Assembly (NCBI RefSeq): GCF_022271405.1
Contig: NZ_JAJNAL010000029.1
Span: 1-64,000, forward strand
Source: Rhodopseudomonas infernalis
GTDB lineage: Bacteria; Pseudomonadota; Alphaproteobacteria; Rhizobiales; Xanthobacteraceae
DNA: 64,000 nucleotides
Reading direction: 5' to 3'
A program made the translations under genes and the position numbers. Positions 9,339 to 17,981 of the stretch are shown piece by piece (within the stretch, counting starts at the first letter, position 1; the number at the start of each line of letters is the position of its first letter). The notes below the pieces were generated by a model, which saw only the letters and a program-made list of their open reading frames with translations, had not been told where the DNA came from and did no database searches.

Positions 9339-9503
9339 TTGGCGCAAGCTCCCACATCCGGCATAGCGGGACAAGACCGGCCGCACCAGCCGAAAAACCG
9401 CCGGAGCCGCCCGCGCCGGCCGCCTGCCGCCACATGAAAAAAGGCCGGCGGCCTCGCAGCCTCCGGCACATTATATATTCGTCTGGATGCGGGTCCGCGA
9501 CGA

Positions 9504-11642
9504 TCAGGCGGCGCGGATGCTCGCCAGGAAGGTGTCGATCTCGCCGCGCAGCATCTCGGCTTCGTCGCGCAGGGCGCCCGAAGCCGCCAGGACCTCGGAG
9601 GCGGCCGAGCCGGCCTGGCTCGAGGCGGCGCTGACGCCGACGATGTTGCCGGATACCTCGGTGGTGCCGCCGGCAGCCTGCTGAATGTTGCGGGCGATTT
9701 CCCGGGTTGCGGCACCTTGTTCCTCGACCGCCGCGGTGATGGCGGTGGTCACCTCGTTGATCGACGTGATGGTCTGGCCGATGTTGCGGATCGCCCCCAC
9801 CGCCGAATTGGTAACGCCCTGCATGGCGGCGATCTGCGACCGGATCTCCTCGGTCGCCTTGGCGGTCTGGCTGGCCAGATTCTTGACCTCGGCGGCCACC
9901 ACGGCGAAGCCGCGGCCGGCGTCGCCGGCGCGGGCCGCCTCAATGGTGGCGTTCAGGGCCAGCAGGTTGGTTTGCGAGGCGATGCTCTGGATCAGGTCGA
10001 TCACCGCGCTGATTCGCTCGGCATTTTCGGCCAGGCCCTGCATTGTGGTGTCGGTCGCGCCGGCTTCCTGGACGGCGCGGTTGGCGATTTCGGCCGATGT
10101 CGTCACCTGACGGCTGATCTCGTTGATCGAGGACGACAACTGGTCGGTGCCGGACGCGACGGTCTGGACGTTGACGGAAGTCTCCTCGGCGGCCGAGGCT
10201 ACGGCGGTTATCATCGCGCTGGAGCGCTCGGCCGTGGTCGCCATGCTCTGCGCGGTGTCCTGCATCGCATTGGTCGAGGCCTGCAGCCTGGCCATTGCGG
10301 CCCGCACTGTCGCCTCGAATTCGGCGATTCGCGTTTCAATTCGCGCGGTGCGCTCGGCCTTGGCGGCGCGGTCCTTGTCCTGCTCGTCACTCAGCGCCCG
10401 CGCCTTGATCATGTTGTCGCGGAACACTTCGAGCGATTCGGCCATCACGGCGATCTCGTCGCGGCGGCTGCCGCGATCGATCTCGGTATCCAGATTGCCG
10501 GCCGACAGCGACTGCATCGAGCGCTGCAGGCCGCCGATTCGGCGCAGAATGCTGCGGCCGACATAGAGCCAGACGAACAACGCCGAGCCGATCAGCGTCA
10601 GCGCGCCGAGGCCGATCATGATCTGGGTCGACAGCGCGATCTGATGCTGGGCTTCGGCCGCGGCCGCCGTCGTATCGTTGCGGACGCTGTCGACGAGCTG
10701 CTTGACGCTGATGCCGAGGCCGACATTGAGTTTTCGGGTTTCGTCGAGGATCAGGTCGCTATAGTCGTTGGCGTCGATTTCCTTCTGCCGCATCTTGAAG
10801 ATGCTGGTCTTGCCGTCGCCGAGTGCGAGCAGCTTCTGGGCTGCCGCTTTGATGGCGGCGGTCGTTTCGCCGGCCGGAAGTGCCTCGAGATTGGCGATGA
10901 CCTGCTGTCTGGCCTGCTTGAACGAGGTTTCCACCGGCTCGAGCGCATCGGCATCCCGCGCCGACAGCGCCGCCATCAGATTGGAAGCGGCGAGGTTGCT
11001 GAGCGCGATGACGTTGCCGAGCTGATCGATTCGGCGTCCGGCTTCGGTGGCGTCGTCCTGCGACAGGTTGGCCGACGACAGCACCGCATTCATCTGGGTC
11101 TGCGCGTTCAGCATCGCCGGATTGGCAACCGCGATGAACTCGTCATGCGACTGGCGCAGCGAATCGTAGACCTTGTTGTGAGCCTGGGCGAGATCGAGCC
11201 GCTCCTGCGCGGCCGCACCGAGGCTTCGGATGGTGTCGGAGATGTTGCGGAGCGTCTCCGACATCGCCGCGACCACGGTTTTGTCCGAGCCATAGCTGGT
11301 GAGGTCGGTGAGCTTGTCGCTGGCGGAGGCTTGCGCCTGCTGCATCTGCGCCGAGCGCTGTTTGAGCTGGTCGGACGTGGCCGACACCAGCAGCATCGGC
11401 GCCAGGCTGGCGAGACGCTCGCTTTCAGTCGCCAGTTGCAGGCTCGCGGTCAGTTTGGGGATGTCGCGGCTGCTCAGCTCGGTCATCTTGAGGCCGAGGC
11501 CCCGCAGGCTGACACCCGCGCCGACGCTGATCAGGATCGCCATGCCGGCGATCACCGCAAAGGCCGCGAACAGACTGCCGCGAAGCCCGAATTGCGGCCT
11601 GCGAACGCGCTGCCGCGCGCCCTTTCCCTGTCGTCCAAACAT
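9504..11642 (-). CDS. Methyl-accepting chemotaxis protein
   Basis: This transmembrane chemoreceptor of about 712 residues has TM1 near residues 25-47 and a long alpha-helical periplasmic domain of about 300 residues with no recognisable ligand pocket. TM2 is followed by HAMP ([17 protein letters not shown]) and a signalling domain with the hairpin [19 protein letters not shown]. It ends FLASIRAA, without a CheR-binding pentapeptide. The start is uncertain: ATG 11642 follows a G-rich stretch, while ATG 11672 and TTG 11690 are alternatives. No che genes are nearby, so it would feed a chemotaxis array encoded elsewhere. Confidence 0.92.
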   Translation of the reverse strand: MFGRQGKGARQRVRRPQFGLRGSLFAAFAVIAGMAILISVGAGVSLRGLGLKMTELSSRDIPKLTASLQLATESERLASLAPMLLVSATSDQLKQRSAQMQQAQASASDKLTDLTSYGSDKTVVAAMSETLRNISDTIRSLGAAAQERLDLAQAHNKVYDSLRQSHDEFIAVANPAMLNAQTQMNAVLSSANLSQDDATEAGRRIDQLGNVIALSNLAASNLMAALSARDADALEPVETSFKQARQQVIANLEALPAGETTAAIKAAAQKLLALGDGKTSIFKMRQKEIDANDYSDLILDETRKLNVGLGISVKQLVDSVRNDTTAAAAEAQHQIALSTQIMIGLGALTLIGSALFVWLYVGRSILRRIGGLQRSMQSLSAGNLDTEIDRGSRRDEIAVMAESLEVFRDNMIKARALSDEQDKDRAAKAERTARIETRIAEFEATVRAAMARLQASTNAMQDTAQSMATTAERSSAMITAVASAAEETSVNVQTVASGTDQLSSSINEISRQVTTSAEIANRAVQEAGATDTTMQGLAENAERISAVIDLIQSIASQTNLLALNATIEAARAGDAGRGFAVVAAEVKNLASQTAKATEEIRSQIAAMQGVTNSAVGAIRNIGQTITSINEVTTAITAAVEEQGAATREIARNIQQAAGGTTEVSGNIVGVSAASSQAGSAASEVLAASGALRDEAEMLRGEIDTFLASIRAA

Positions 11643-11835
11643 TCCCGCCCCCAACACGCTTTCACTCTGCATTGTCTTGGCCGTGACCAAGCAGAGTGCA
11701 CTATTGGGCTCGGGGGGTTAACAATTGTGCGATTTTAGACGTGTCGTTTTGAACAGCCTTGCTGAAGATTTAAGCCCGCAGAGCAGTTGGCGCGGCGGGC
11801 GATCGAGCGGGCAAATCGATTGGTGCAGACAAACA

Positions 11836-11864
11836 AAAAGGGCCGGCGCGAGGCCGGCCCTTTT
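11836..11864 (-). terminator. Intrinsic terminator of the outer-membrane protein gene
   Basis: GGGCCGGC (11840-11847) pairs with GCCGGCCC (11853-11860), flanked by AAAA and TTTT. On the minus strand the stem is followed by TTTTTGTTTG. It lies 44 bp beyond the stop of the beta-barrel gene. The symmetry means it could also stop transcription entering from the other side. Confidence 0.88.
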
Positions 11865-11907
11865 CTCCCCGAGGGGAAGATCTCGTGAGAGATCAGGAGC
11901 TTAGAGC

Positions 11908-12615
11908 TCAGTACTTGGCGACAACCGGGCCACCCCAGTTGAAGCGGTAGTTCAGGCCGGCCTTGACAACGTGCTCGTCGTTCTTGGCGGTGAAGCCCGG
12001 AGCGAGGGTGACGTTGCCGAAGTCGTAGTACTGATACTCGATCTTGCCCGACCAGTTCGGAGCGAACAGGTATTCGAGACCGCCACCAACGGTGTAACCG
12101 TCGGTCTTGCTGTCCACCGCGACGCCGACGCCATTGAAGGTCAGGCTCGAGGTGTAGTCGGCGTAGGCCCAACCGCCCTTAACGTAGAGCAGCGCCGGAC
12201 CCCAGGTGTAGCCGAGACGGCCGGTGACCGAAGCCAGACCACGCTGGTTGTCGGCGAACACGAACACCGCACCCGGGGCACCGAAGGCGACCGACTGGTT
12301 GGTGCCGCTCAGCCAGGAGTACTGGCCTTCAACACCGAGCACCCAGTTCGGGGCGAACTGCCAGTCGTAACCAGCCTGCACACCGCCGAGGAACTTGCCG
12401 TCGTTGCTGGCGGTCACGCCAGTGCCGATCGAGTTGTCGCCCGAGAAGGCGCCGCCGATGTGACCACCGATGTAGAAACCGGTCCAGTTGTAGATCGGCA
12501 TCGGGGGGGCGTAGGCCGGAGCCTTGGTGTAGGGACGCGCCGCGAGGTCGGCGGCGAGGGCCGGAGCCGCGCCGAGGGCGATCAGCGCGACAGTGCCGAG
12601 AAGGATTTTCTTCAT
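11908..12615 (-). CDS. Outer-membrane beta-barrel protein (Omp25/RopB-like)
   Basis: This 235-residue exported protein has a signal peptide ending in GAAPALAADL. An 8-strand barrel pattern of alternating aromatic residues follows (YNWTGFYIGGHIGG, AGYDWQFAPNWVLGVEGQYS, LGYTWGPALLYVKGGWAYAD), closing with KIEYQYYDFG and a terminal YRFNWGGPVVAKY. It belongs to the small surface porin-like family abundant in Bradyrhizobium, Rhizobium and Brucella. GGAGAACCACA precedes the ATG. Codon use is strongly C-ending, in keeping with high expression. It has its own terminator and stands alone. The exact role, whether pore or structural, is unknown. Confidence 0.9.
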   Translation of the reverse strand: MKKILLGTVALIALGAAPALAADLAARPYTKAPAYAPPMPIYNWTGFYIGGHIGGAFSGDNSIGTGVTASNDGKFLGGVQAGYDWQFAPNWVLGVEGQYSWLSGTNQSVAFGAPGAVFVFADNQRGLASVTGRLGYTWGPALLYVKGGWAYADYTSSLTFNGVGVAVDSKTDGYTVGGGLEYLFAPNWSGKIEYQYYDFGNVTLAPGFTAKNDEHVVKAGLNYRFNWGGPVVAKY

Positions 12616-12921
12616 TGTGGTTCTCCAGGAGTCTTCAACAGAGGCGACGTGATGTCGTCACCATCTGCCACAGGATTAGCGCGGTCCTGCGTAAAAAGCT
12701 GTCACCTGGAGGCAACACTGAGGTTGGAACTAAACGCATGAGTTTCAACAATTTTTCTTGCTTAATGGAACCTAAAAGAAACCTTAAATTGGCCTTAATC
12801 GGGTTCCTTTCGAAATTGCCTAGATCGTGTGCATTTCCAGCAATTTTGACCGACTTGCCTATGCCGAAAGCATAGGGAACTAATCCAATACCGTATTCAA
12901 TATCGTCAAAGCGTCCAACGG
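12616..12921. other. AT-rich spacer upstream of the outer-membrane protein gene
   Basis: About 300 bp of markedly lower GC than the flanks, with runs such as CAATTTTTCTTGC and CCTTAAATTGGCCTTAA. It should carry the promoter of the minus-strand outer-membrane protein gene and possibly a long 5' leader. I see no convincing gene here. Confidence 0.4.
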
Positions 12922-12959
12922 TTGATGGCGAGGCTATTTTTGCTGTTATAGTGTAACAG
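12922..12959 (+). promoter_or_regulatory. Promoter with overlapping Zur-like operator for the zinc-uptake operon
   Basis: The perfect 17-bp palindrome CTGTTATAGTGTAACAG (12943-12959) has the TGTTA-N5-TAACA half-sites expected of alphaproteobacterial Zur boxes. A -35 like TTGATG lies at 12922-12927, and a -10 like TTATAG at 12946-12951 sits inside the palindrome, so a bound repressor would block the promoter. The genes downstream encode a zinc-type ABC importer, which supports the reading. No zur gene is in the window. Confidence 0.7.
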
Positions 12960-12992
12960 AGGTCGCCCCGGTCTCTTCTTCAAGCGGTCAAG

Positions 12993-13202
12993 ATGGACGC
13001 TTCCCACACCAGTTTTTCTCGTCCCGGTGAGGCCAGTTCGGTCCACCTCCCTCGGCCCGGCCATGTGCATGGCGTCGACTCGCCGCACCCGGTGCAGCCG
13101 CCGCCATGGTCGATCCTGCGTATGACTGTGGGCGCACGTGTGCTCGCGGCAGGGGCTATCAGTGTGGTTCTTTGGGCGATCGTCCTGCTGGCGATGAGGT
13201 GA
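12993..13202 (+). CDS. Small histidine-rich single-pass membrane protein leading the zinc operon
   Basis: This 69-residue protein has a soluble N-terminal half with five histidines (H5, H18, H24, H26, H32) and many prolines. One C-terminal helix follows (about 48-67, VLAAGAISVVLWAIVLLAM). The ATG at 12993 has no strong ribosome site but begins 34 bp after the Zur-like palindrome. Its last codons contain GAGGTGA, the ribosome site for the ATPase gene, whose GTG starts 3 bp after this stop. Translation is therefore probably coupled. I do not recognise the family. A role in zinc handling is suggested only by position, the histidines and the membrane anchor. Confidence 0.65.
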   Translation: MDASHTSFSRPGEASSVHLPRPGHVHGVDSPHPVQPPPWSILRMTVGARVLAAGAISVVLWAIVLLAMR

Positions 13203-13205
13203 CCT

Positions 13206-13964
13206 GTGGCCGCGCAGCTTCGGTTTGATAATGTCACCTTGGGCTATGACCGCCATCCGGCCGTCCATCATCTGAGCGGGGATGTCGTGGCGGGCGCATT
13301 GCTAGCGGTGGTCGGCCCCAACGGCGCCGGCAAATCGACCTTGTTCAGAGGCATCGTCGGCATCCTCAAGCCGCTGTCCGGGGCGATCGACCGCGGCGGC
13401 CTCGATGTTCGCGACATCGCCTATCTGCCGCAAACCGCCGACATCGACCGCACCTTCCCGATCTCGGTGTTCGATTTCGTCGGCACCGGCCTGTGGCGGA
13501 CCAGCGGCTCGTTCGGCGGCCTCGGCAAAGCGGCGCGGGCCAGGATCGTGCAGGCGCTGGGCGCCGTCGGCCTGTCCGGTTTCGAGAATCGCAACATCGG
13601 CACGCTGTCGGGCGGCCAGACCCAGCGGATGCTGTTCGCCCGGGTGCTGCTGCAGGATGCCCGTGTGATCGTGCTGGACGAGCCGTTCAACGCCGTCGAC
13701 GCCCGCACCATCGACGATCTGGTGGCGCTGATCGGCCGCTGGCACGCCGAGGGCCGCACCGTGATCGCCGCTTTGCACGACATGGACCTGGTCCGCGCCA
13801 GTTTTCCCGAGGTGCTGCTGCTGGCCCGTACGGCTGTCGCCTGGGGCCCGACCGACGAGGTGCTGACCGCCGCCAACCAGGCCGAGGCGCGACGGATGTG
13901 CGAGGCGTTCGACGACGGCGCCGCCGCCTGCACGGCCGATGTGCCTCCGTCACGGGCCGCATAG
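13206..13964 (+). CDS. znuC: Zinc/manganese ABC transporter ATPase (ZnuC-like)
   Basis: This 252-residue cytosolic ATPase has Walker A in VGPNGAGKST (about 37-46), a Q-loop region AYLPQTADID, the signature LSGGQTQRM, Walker B RVIVLDEPF and the switch histidine in AALHDMDL. It starts with GTG at 13206 behind a strong GAGGTGA site located inside the previous small gene. It would power the permease encoded 3 bp downstream. The family covers zinc, manganese and iron importers. Zinc is preferred here because of the Zur-like operator, the His-rich binding protein and the CobW gene. Confidence 0.9.
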   Translation: MAAQLRFDNVTLGYDRHPAVHHLSGDVVAGALLAVVGPNGAGKSTLFRGIVGILKPLSGAIDRGGLDVRDIAYLPQTADIDRTFPISVFDFVGTGLWRTSGSFGGLGKAARARIVQALGAVGLSGFENRNIGTLSGGQTQRMLFARVLLQDARVIVLDEPFNAVDARTIDDLVALIGRWHAEGRTVIAALHDMDLVRASFPEVLLLARTAVAWGPTDEVLTAANQAEARRMCEAFDDGAAACTADVPPSRAA

Positions 13965-13967
13965 TCC

Positions 13968-14840
13968 ATGCTGATTTATCAGGCGTTGATTGAGCCGTTC
14001 ACCGAATTCGAATTCATGCGCCGGGCGCTCGCCGGCGTGATCGCTCTGTCGCTCGGCGGCGCGCCGATCGGCGTGTTTCTGATGCTGCGGCGGATGAGTC
14101 TGGTCGGCGACGCGATGGCGCATGCGATCCTGCCCGGCGCCGCGATCGGCTTCCTGCTGTCGGGGCTGAATCTGTTCGCGATGACGTTCGGCGGACTGAT
14201 CGCCGGCTTCGCGGTGGCAATCCTGGCCGGCGTGGTGTCGCGCGTCACCGAGCTGAAGGAGGACGCCTCGCTGGCGGCGTTCTATCTGGTGTCGCTGGCG
14301 CTCGGCGTCACGATCGTCTCCATGAAGGGCACCAATATCGACCTGCTGCACGTGCTGTTCGGCAACATCCTGGCGATGGACGACCGCACCCTGCTGGTGA
14401 TCGCCTTCAATGCCACGCTGACGCTGCTGGTGCTCGCCGTGATCTATCGGCCGCTGGTGATCGAATGCGTCGATCCGCTGTTCCTGCGCACCGTGAGCCG
14501 CGCCGGTGCGCCGGCACATCTGGCCTTCATGGCGCTGGTGGTGATCAACCTCGTCAACGGCTTTCATGCGCTGGGCACGCTGCTCGCAGTCGGACTGATG
14601 ATCCTGCCCGCCGGCATCGCCAAATTCTGGGCCCGCGACATCACCGGCATGATGATGGTGGCGGTCGGCAGCGCCATGCTGTCCGGCTATGCCGGGCTGG
14701 TGCTGTCTTTCGTCACCCGCGTGCCTTCTGGGCCTGCGATCATCCTGATCGCGGCGGTGCTGTATCTCGCCTCGCTGCTGTTCGGCCGGAACGGCGGCGT
14801 CGTGCACAAGCTGTTCACCGGCCGTCATCTCGAGGCGTGA
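13968..14840 (+). CDS. znuB: Metal ABC transporter permease (ZnuB-like)
   Basis: This 290-residue inner-membrane subunit of the ABC-3 family has about eight helices, including RRALAGVIALSLGGAPIGVF near the N-terminus. The conserved GDAMAHAILPGAAIGF segment is the cytoplasmic coupling region typical of ZnuB, MntB and TroC. The ATG lies 3 bp after the ATPase stop and the gene ends 4 bp before the binding-protein gene, so all three are one operon. It would form the zinc channel with the ATPase upstream. Confidence 0.9.
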   Translation: MLIYQALIEPFTEFEFMRRALAGVIALSLGGAPIGVFLMLRRMSLVGDAMAHAILPGAAIGFLLSGLNLFAMTFGGLIAGFAVAILAGVVSRVTELKEDASLAAFYLVSLALGVTIVSMKGTNIDLLHVLFGNILAMDDRTLLVIAFNATLTLLVLAVIYRPLVIECVDPLFLRTVSRAGAPAHLAFMALVVINLVNGFHALGTLLAVGLMILPAGIAKFWARDITGMMMVAVGSAMLSGYAGLVLSFVTRVPSGPAIILIAAVLYLASLLFGRNGGVVHKLFTGRHLEA

Positions 14841-14844
14841 GACC

Positions 14845-15765
14845 ATGATCCGGATTGCTGTCATCGTTCTGTCGCTGCTGGCCGCTGCGCTGCCCGCGCG
14901 CGCCCAGGAGCGCATCGGCGTAGTCGCCAGCTTCTCGATCCTCGGCGACTTCGTCCGCAGCGTCGGCGGCGACCGTGTCGCGGTGACCACGCTGGTCGGG
15001 CCGACCGGCGACGTCCACGTCTACACGCCGTCCCCGCGCGACGCCAAACAGATCGCCGACGCCAGGCTGGTCGTCATCAACGGACTCGGGCTCGAAGGAT
15101 GGCTGCCACGGCTGGTGCAGTCGTCGGGCGGCAAAGCCACGATCGTCACCTTGACCAAGGGCATCAAGACCCGCGATGCGGACAAGGACGGCGACGCCCA
15201 CGGCCACGGCCACGGCCACAGCCACGGCGAGGACGAACACACCGACCCGCACGCCTGGCAGTCGGTGCCGAATGCCAAGATCTACGTGGCCAATATTCGC
15301 GACGCGCTGATCGCAGCCGATCCGGCCGGCGCCGCGACCTATCGGGCCAACGCCGAGGCCTATCTGGCCAAGCTCGATGCGCTCGACCGCGAGGTGCGCG
15401 AGCAGGTGGCGAAAATTCCGCCCGCCGGCCGCAAGGTGATCTCAACCCACGACGCGTTCGGCTACTTCGCCGACGCCTATGGGGTCAGTTTCATCGCGCC
15501 GCTGGGCGTCTCGACCGAGTCCGAAGTCAGCGCCCGCGACGTCGCCCGCATCATCAAGCAGATCCGCGCCGCCAAGATCCCCGCCGTGTTTCTGGAGAAC
15601 ATCAGCGACCCGCGGCTGATCCAGCGGATCGCCGCCGAGACCGGCGCCAAGATTGGCGGCACGCTGTATTCGGACAGCCTGACGGCCGAAAACGGCGACG
15701 CCCCCACTTACATTGACATGGTCAGGCACAATATAAGGACGCTGACGAGCGCGCTGGGCCATTAG
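14845..15765 (+). CDS. znuA: Periplasmic zinc-binding protein with His-rich loop (ZnuA-like)
   Basis: This 306-residue periplasmic receptor of the cluster A-I metal family starts with a signal peptide (about 1-21, ending ALPARAQ). Likely metal ligands are the histidine in GDVHVYTPSP, the one in TDPHAW, the one in STHDAFGYF and a late aspartate in GTLYSDSL. A mobile acidic/histidine loop (HGHGHGHSHGEDEH, about 114-128) marks the zinc-specific members of the family. It delivers zinc to the permease encoded just upstream. The order ATPase-permease-receptor equals that of the aztABC system. Confidence 0.92.
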   Translation: MIRIAVIVLSLLAAALPARAQERIGVVASFSILGDFVRSVGGDRVAVTTLVGPTGDVHVYTPSPRDAKQIADARLVVINGLGLEGWLPRLVQSSGGKATIVTLTKGIKTRDADKDGDAHGHGHGHSHGEDEHTDPHAWQSVPNAKIYVANIRDALIAADPAGAATYRANAEAYLAKLDALDREVREQVAKIPPAGRKVISTHDAFGYFADAYGVSFIAPLGVSTESEVSARDVARIIKQIRAAKIPAVFLENISDPRLIQRIAAETGAKIGGTLYSDSLTAENGDAPTYIDMVRHNIRTLTSALGH

Positions 15766-15791
15766 CGGCACCTGCCGCGCCTATCCCGAGG

Positions 15792-15814
15792 AGCCCGCCG
15801 CCAGGCGGGCTTTC
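15792..15814 (+). terminator. Terminator after the zinc ABC genes
   Basis: AGCCCGCC pairs with GGCGGGCT over a GCCA loop and is followed by TTTC. The stem is strong but the U-tract is short, so partial read-through into the GTPase gene 90 bp downstream is possible. Confidence 0.65.
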
Positions 15815-15902
15815 GACGGATCAACCACATTTCACCCGCATCCCCCGAGACACGCGGCGCGCGTGCTCCGCGGGATCGGGGTTTGTTCGGAGCACCTGCC
15901 TG

Positions 15903-16934
15903 ATGACGACCGCCGCGACCTCGAAGATCCCCGTCACCGTGCTCACCGGCTATCTCGGCGCGGGCAAGACGACGCTGCTCAACCGCATCCTGTCGGAGAA
16001 CCACGGCAAGAAGTACGCGGTGATCGTCAACGAGTTCGGCGAGATCGGCATCGACAACGACCTGATCATCGGCGCCGACGAGGAAGTGTTCGAGATGAAC
16101 AACGGCTGCGTCTGCTGCACGGTGCGCGGCGACCTGGTCCGCATCCTCGGCGGCCTGATGAAGCGCAAGGGCAAGTTCGACGCGATCATCGTCGAGACCA
16201 CCGGCCTCGCAGATCCGGCGCCGGTGGCGCAGACCTTCTTCGTCGATGAGGACGTGATGGCGAATTCGCGGCTCGATGCGGTGGTGACGGTCGCCGACGC
16301 CAAATGGCTGAGCGACCGCCTCAAGGACGCGCCGGAAGCCAAGAACCAGATCGCGTTCGCGGACGTCATCGTGCTCAACAAGACCGACCTCGTCACCCCG
16401 GCCGAGCTCGCCGAGGTCGAAGCCCGGATCCGCGCGATCAATCCCTACGCCAAGCTGCATCGCACCGAGCGCTGCCAGGTCGCGCTCGCCGACGTGCTGG
16501 AGCGCGGCGCGTTCGATCTCGATCGCATTCTCGAAATCGAGCCGGAATTCCTCGAAGCCGACGATCACGATCATCATGATCACGACCACGGCCACCACCA
16601 CGACCATGGTCACGGCCTGAGGCACTATCACGACGAGGACATGCAATCGCTGTCGCTGAAGAGCGACAAGCCGCTCGATCCGTCGAAATTCATGCCCTGG
16701 CTGCAGCAGCTGGTGCAGACCGATGGCGGCAAGATCCTGCGCTCCAAGGGCATTCTGGCGTTCGCCGGCGACGACGACCGCTACGTATTCCAGGGCGTGC
16801 ACATGATGCTGGAAGGCGATCACCAGCGGCCCTGGAAGGACGACGAGCCGCGGCAGAGCCGCGTCGTGTTCATCGGTCGCGAGTTGCCCGAGCAGGCGAT
16901 CCGCGACGGCTTCGCCAAGTGCATCCTGCCATGA
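15903..16934 (+). CDS. CobW-family (COG0523) metal-handling GTPase
   Basis: This 343-residue GTPase has Walker A in GYLGAGKTT (about 14-22), a switch region NEFGEIGIDNDLI and the metal-binding CxCC in NNGCVCCTVRG. Further motifs are ETTGLADPAP, NKTDLV for guanine recognition, and a His/Asp-rich stretch at about 220-245 before the CobW C-terminal domain. Members such as ZagA, ZigA and YeiR bind zinc and are thought to insert it into client proteins when zinc is scarce. The position behind a Zur-like-controlled importer fits that role. It overlaps the next gene by 4 bases. Cobalamin synthesis is not supported by context. Confidence 0.9.
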   Translation: MTTAATSKIPVTVLTGYLGAGKTTLLNRILSENHGKKYAVIVNEFGEIGIDNDLIIGADEEVFEMNNGCVCCTVRGDLVRILGGLMKRKGKFDAIIVETTGLADPAPVAQTFFVDEDVMANSRLDAVVTVADAKWLSDRLKDAPEAKNQIAFADVIVLNKTDLVTPAELAEVEARIRAINPYAKLHRTERCQVALADVLERGAFDLDRILEIEPEFLEADDHDHHDHDHGHHHDHGHGLRHYHDEDMQSLSLKSDKPLDPSKFMPWLQQLVQTDGGKILRSKGILAFAGDDDRYVFQGVHMMLEGDHQRPWKDDEPRQSRVVFIGRELPEQAIRDGFAKCILP

Positions 16935-17950
16935 GCGCCTTCGACGCTGCGGGCGAGGCCGCTTCGATCGCCTCGGTCACCGATCGCGTCGTCGCGATCG
17001 CCACCGGCGGCGCCGTGACGGCGGTGCATTTCCTCGGCGACACCGCAGTGTTCGTCGGCGCCGAGGAGAACGCCGTGCTGGCGACGCTGGATGGCGAGAG
17101 CTCGACGGTGGCGCTGCACGGCGGCGCGGTCCTCAGCGCGGTGACCGATGGCAAGCGTCTGGTCACCGGCGGCGACGACGGCAAGGTGGTGCAGCTCGAC
17201 GCGTCGGGCAAAACCGACGTGCTGGCGACCGACGCCAAGCGACGCTGGGTCGACAATGTCGCGCTGCATCCGGACGGCGCGGTGGCGTGGTCGGTCGGCA
17301 AGATCGCCTATGTGCGCGCGCCGAAGGCCGAGGAAAAATTCTTCGAGGTGCCGTCGACGGTCGGCGGCCTCGCCTTCGCGCCGAAGGGGATGCGGCTGGC
17401 GATCGCGCATTACAACGGCGTGACGCTGTGGTTTCCCAACATGGCGGCCAATGCCGAATTCCTCGAATGGGCTGGCTCGCATCTCGGCGTGATGTTCTCG
17501 CCGGACAACCGCTTCCTGGTCACCGCGATGCACGAGCCCGCGCTGCACGGCTGGCGGCTCGCCGATTCGCGGCACATGCGGATGACCGGCTATCCGGGCC
17601 GGGTGCGGTCGATGGGCTGGACGACGGGCGGCAAGGGCCTCGCGACGGCAGGCGCCGACGCGGTGATCATCTGGCCGTTCGCCAGCAAGGACGGGCCGAT
17701 GGGCAAGGAGCCGGCGATGCTGGCGCCGCTGCAGGCCCGCGTCAGCATGGTGGCGTGTCATCCGAAGAACGACATTCTGGCCAGCGGCTACACCGACGGC
17801 ACCGTGTTGATGGTGCGGCTGACCGATGGCGCCGAGATCCTCGTTCGCCGCAACGGCGCTGCGCCGATCTCGGCTTTGGCCTGGAACGCAAAGGGCACGC
17901 TGCTGGCTTTTGCCGACGAGGAGGGTGCAGCGGGATTGCTTCCGCTGTAA
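16931..17950 (+). CDS. WD40-repeat beta-propeller protein of the zinc locus
   Basis: This 339-residue protein is made of repeated WD40-like blades (GGDDGKVVQLD, ATAGADAVIIWPF, LASGYTDGTVLMV). There is no signal peptide or transmembrane helix, so it should stay in the cytosol. The ATG at 16931 overlaps the CobW stop (ATGA), which implies translational coupling and a shared task, perhaps scaffolding the GTPase or its clients. Beta-propeller proteins also occur with the azt zinc importer (AztD), but AztD is periplasmic, so this is not a simple equivalent. The molecular function is unknown. Confidence 0.85.
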   Translation: MSAFDAAGEAASIASVTDRVVAIATGGAVTAVHFLGDTAVFVGAEENAVLATLDGESSTVALHGGAVLSAVTDGKRLVTGGDDGKVVQLDASGKTDVLATDAKRRWVDNVALHPDGAVAWSVGKIAYVRAPKAEEKFFEVPSTVGGLAFAPKGMRLAIAHYNGVTLWFPNMAANAEFLEWAGSHLGVMFSPDNRFLVTAMHEPALHGWRLADSRHMRMTGYPGRVRSMGWTTGGKGLATAGADAVIIWPFASKDGPMGKEPAMLAPLQARVSMVACHPKNDILASGYTDGTVLMVRLTDGAEILVRRNGAAPISALAWNAKGTLLAFADEEGAAGLLPL

Positions 17951-17981
17951 GAGAAAGCCGTTTCCGAGCCCGGCGGTTCTC

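Noticed and set aside
9717-11738. Long plus-strand frame opposite the chemoreceptor
   Set aside because: Low-complexity Arg/Gly/Ala/His product in the mirror frame of a firm MCP gene; shadow.
15903-16934. Cobalamin biosynthesis CobW
   Set aside because: No other cob genes in the window; zinc context and His-rich loop fit a zinc GTPase better.
16931-17950. WD40 protein as AztD zinc chaperone
   Set aside because: No signal peptide or His-rich N-terminus is visible; AztD is periplasmic.
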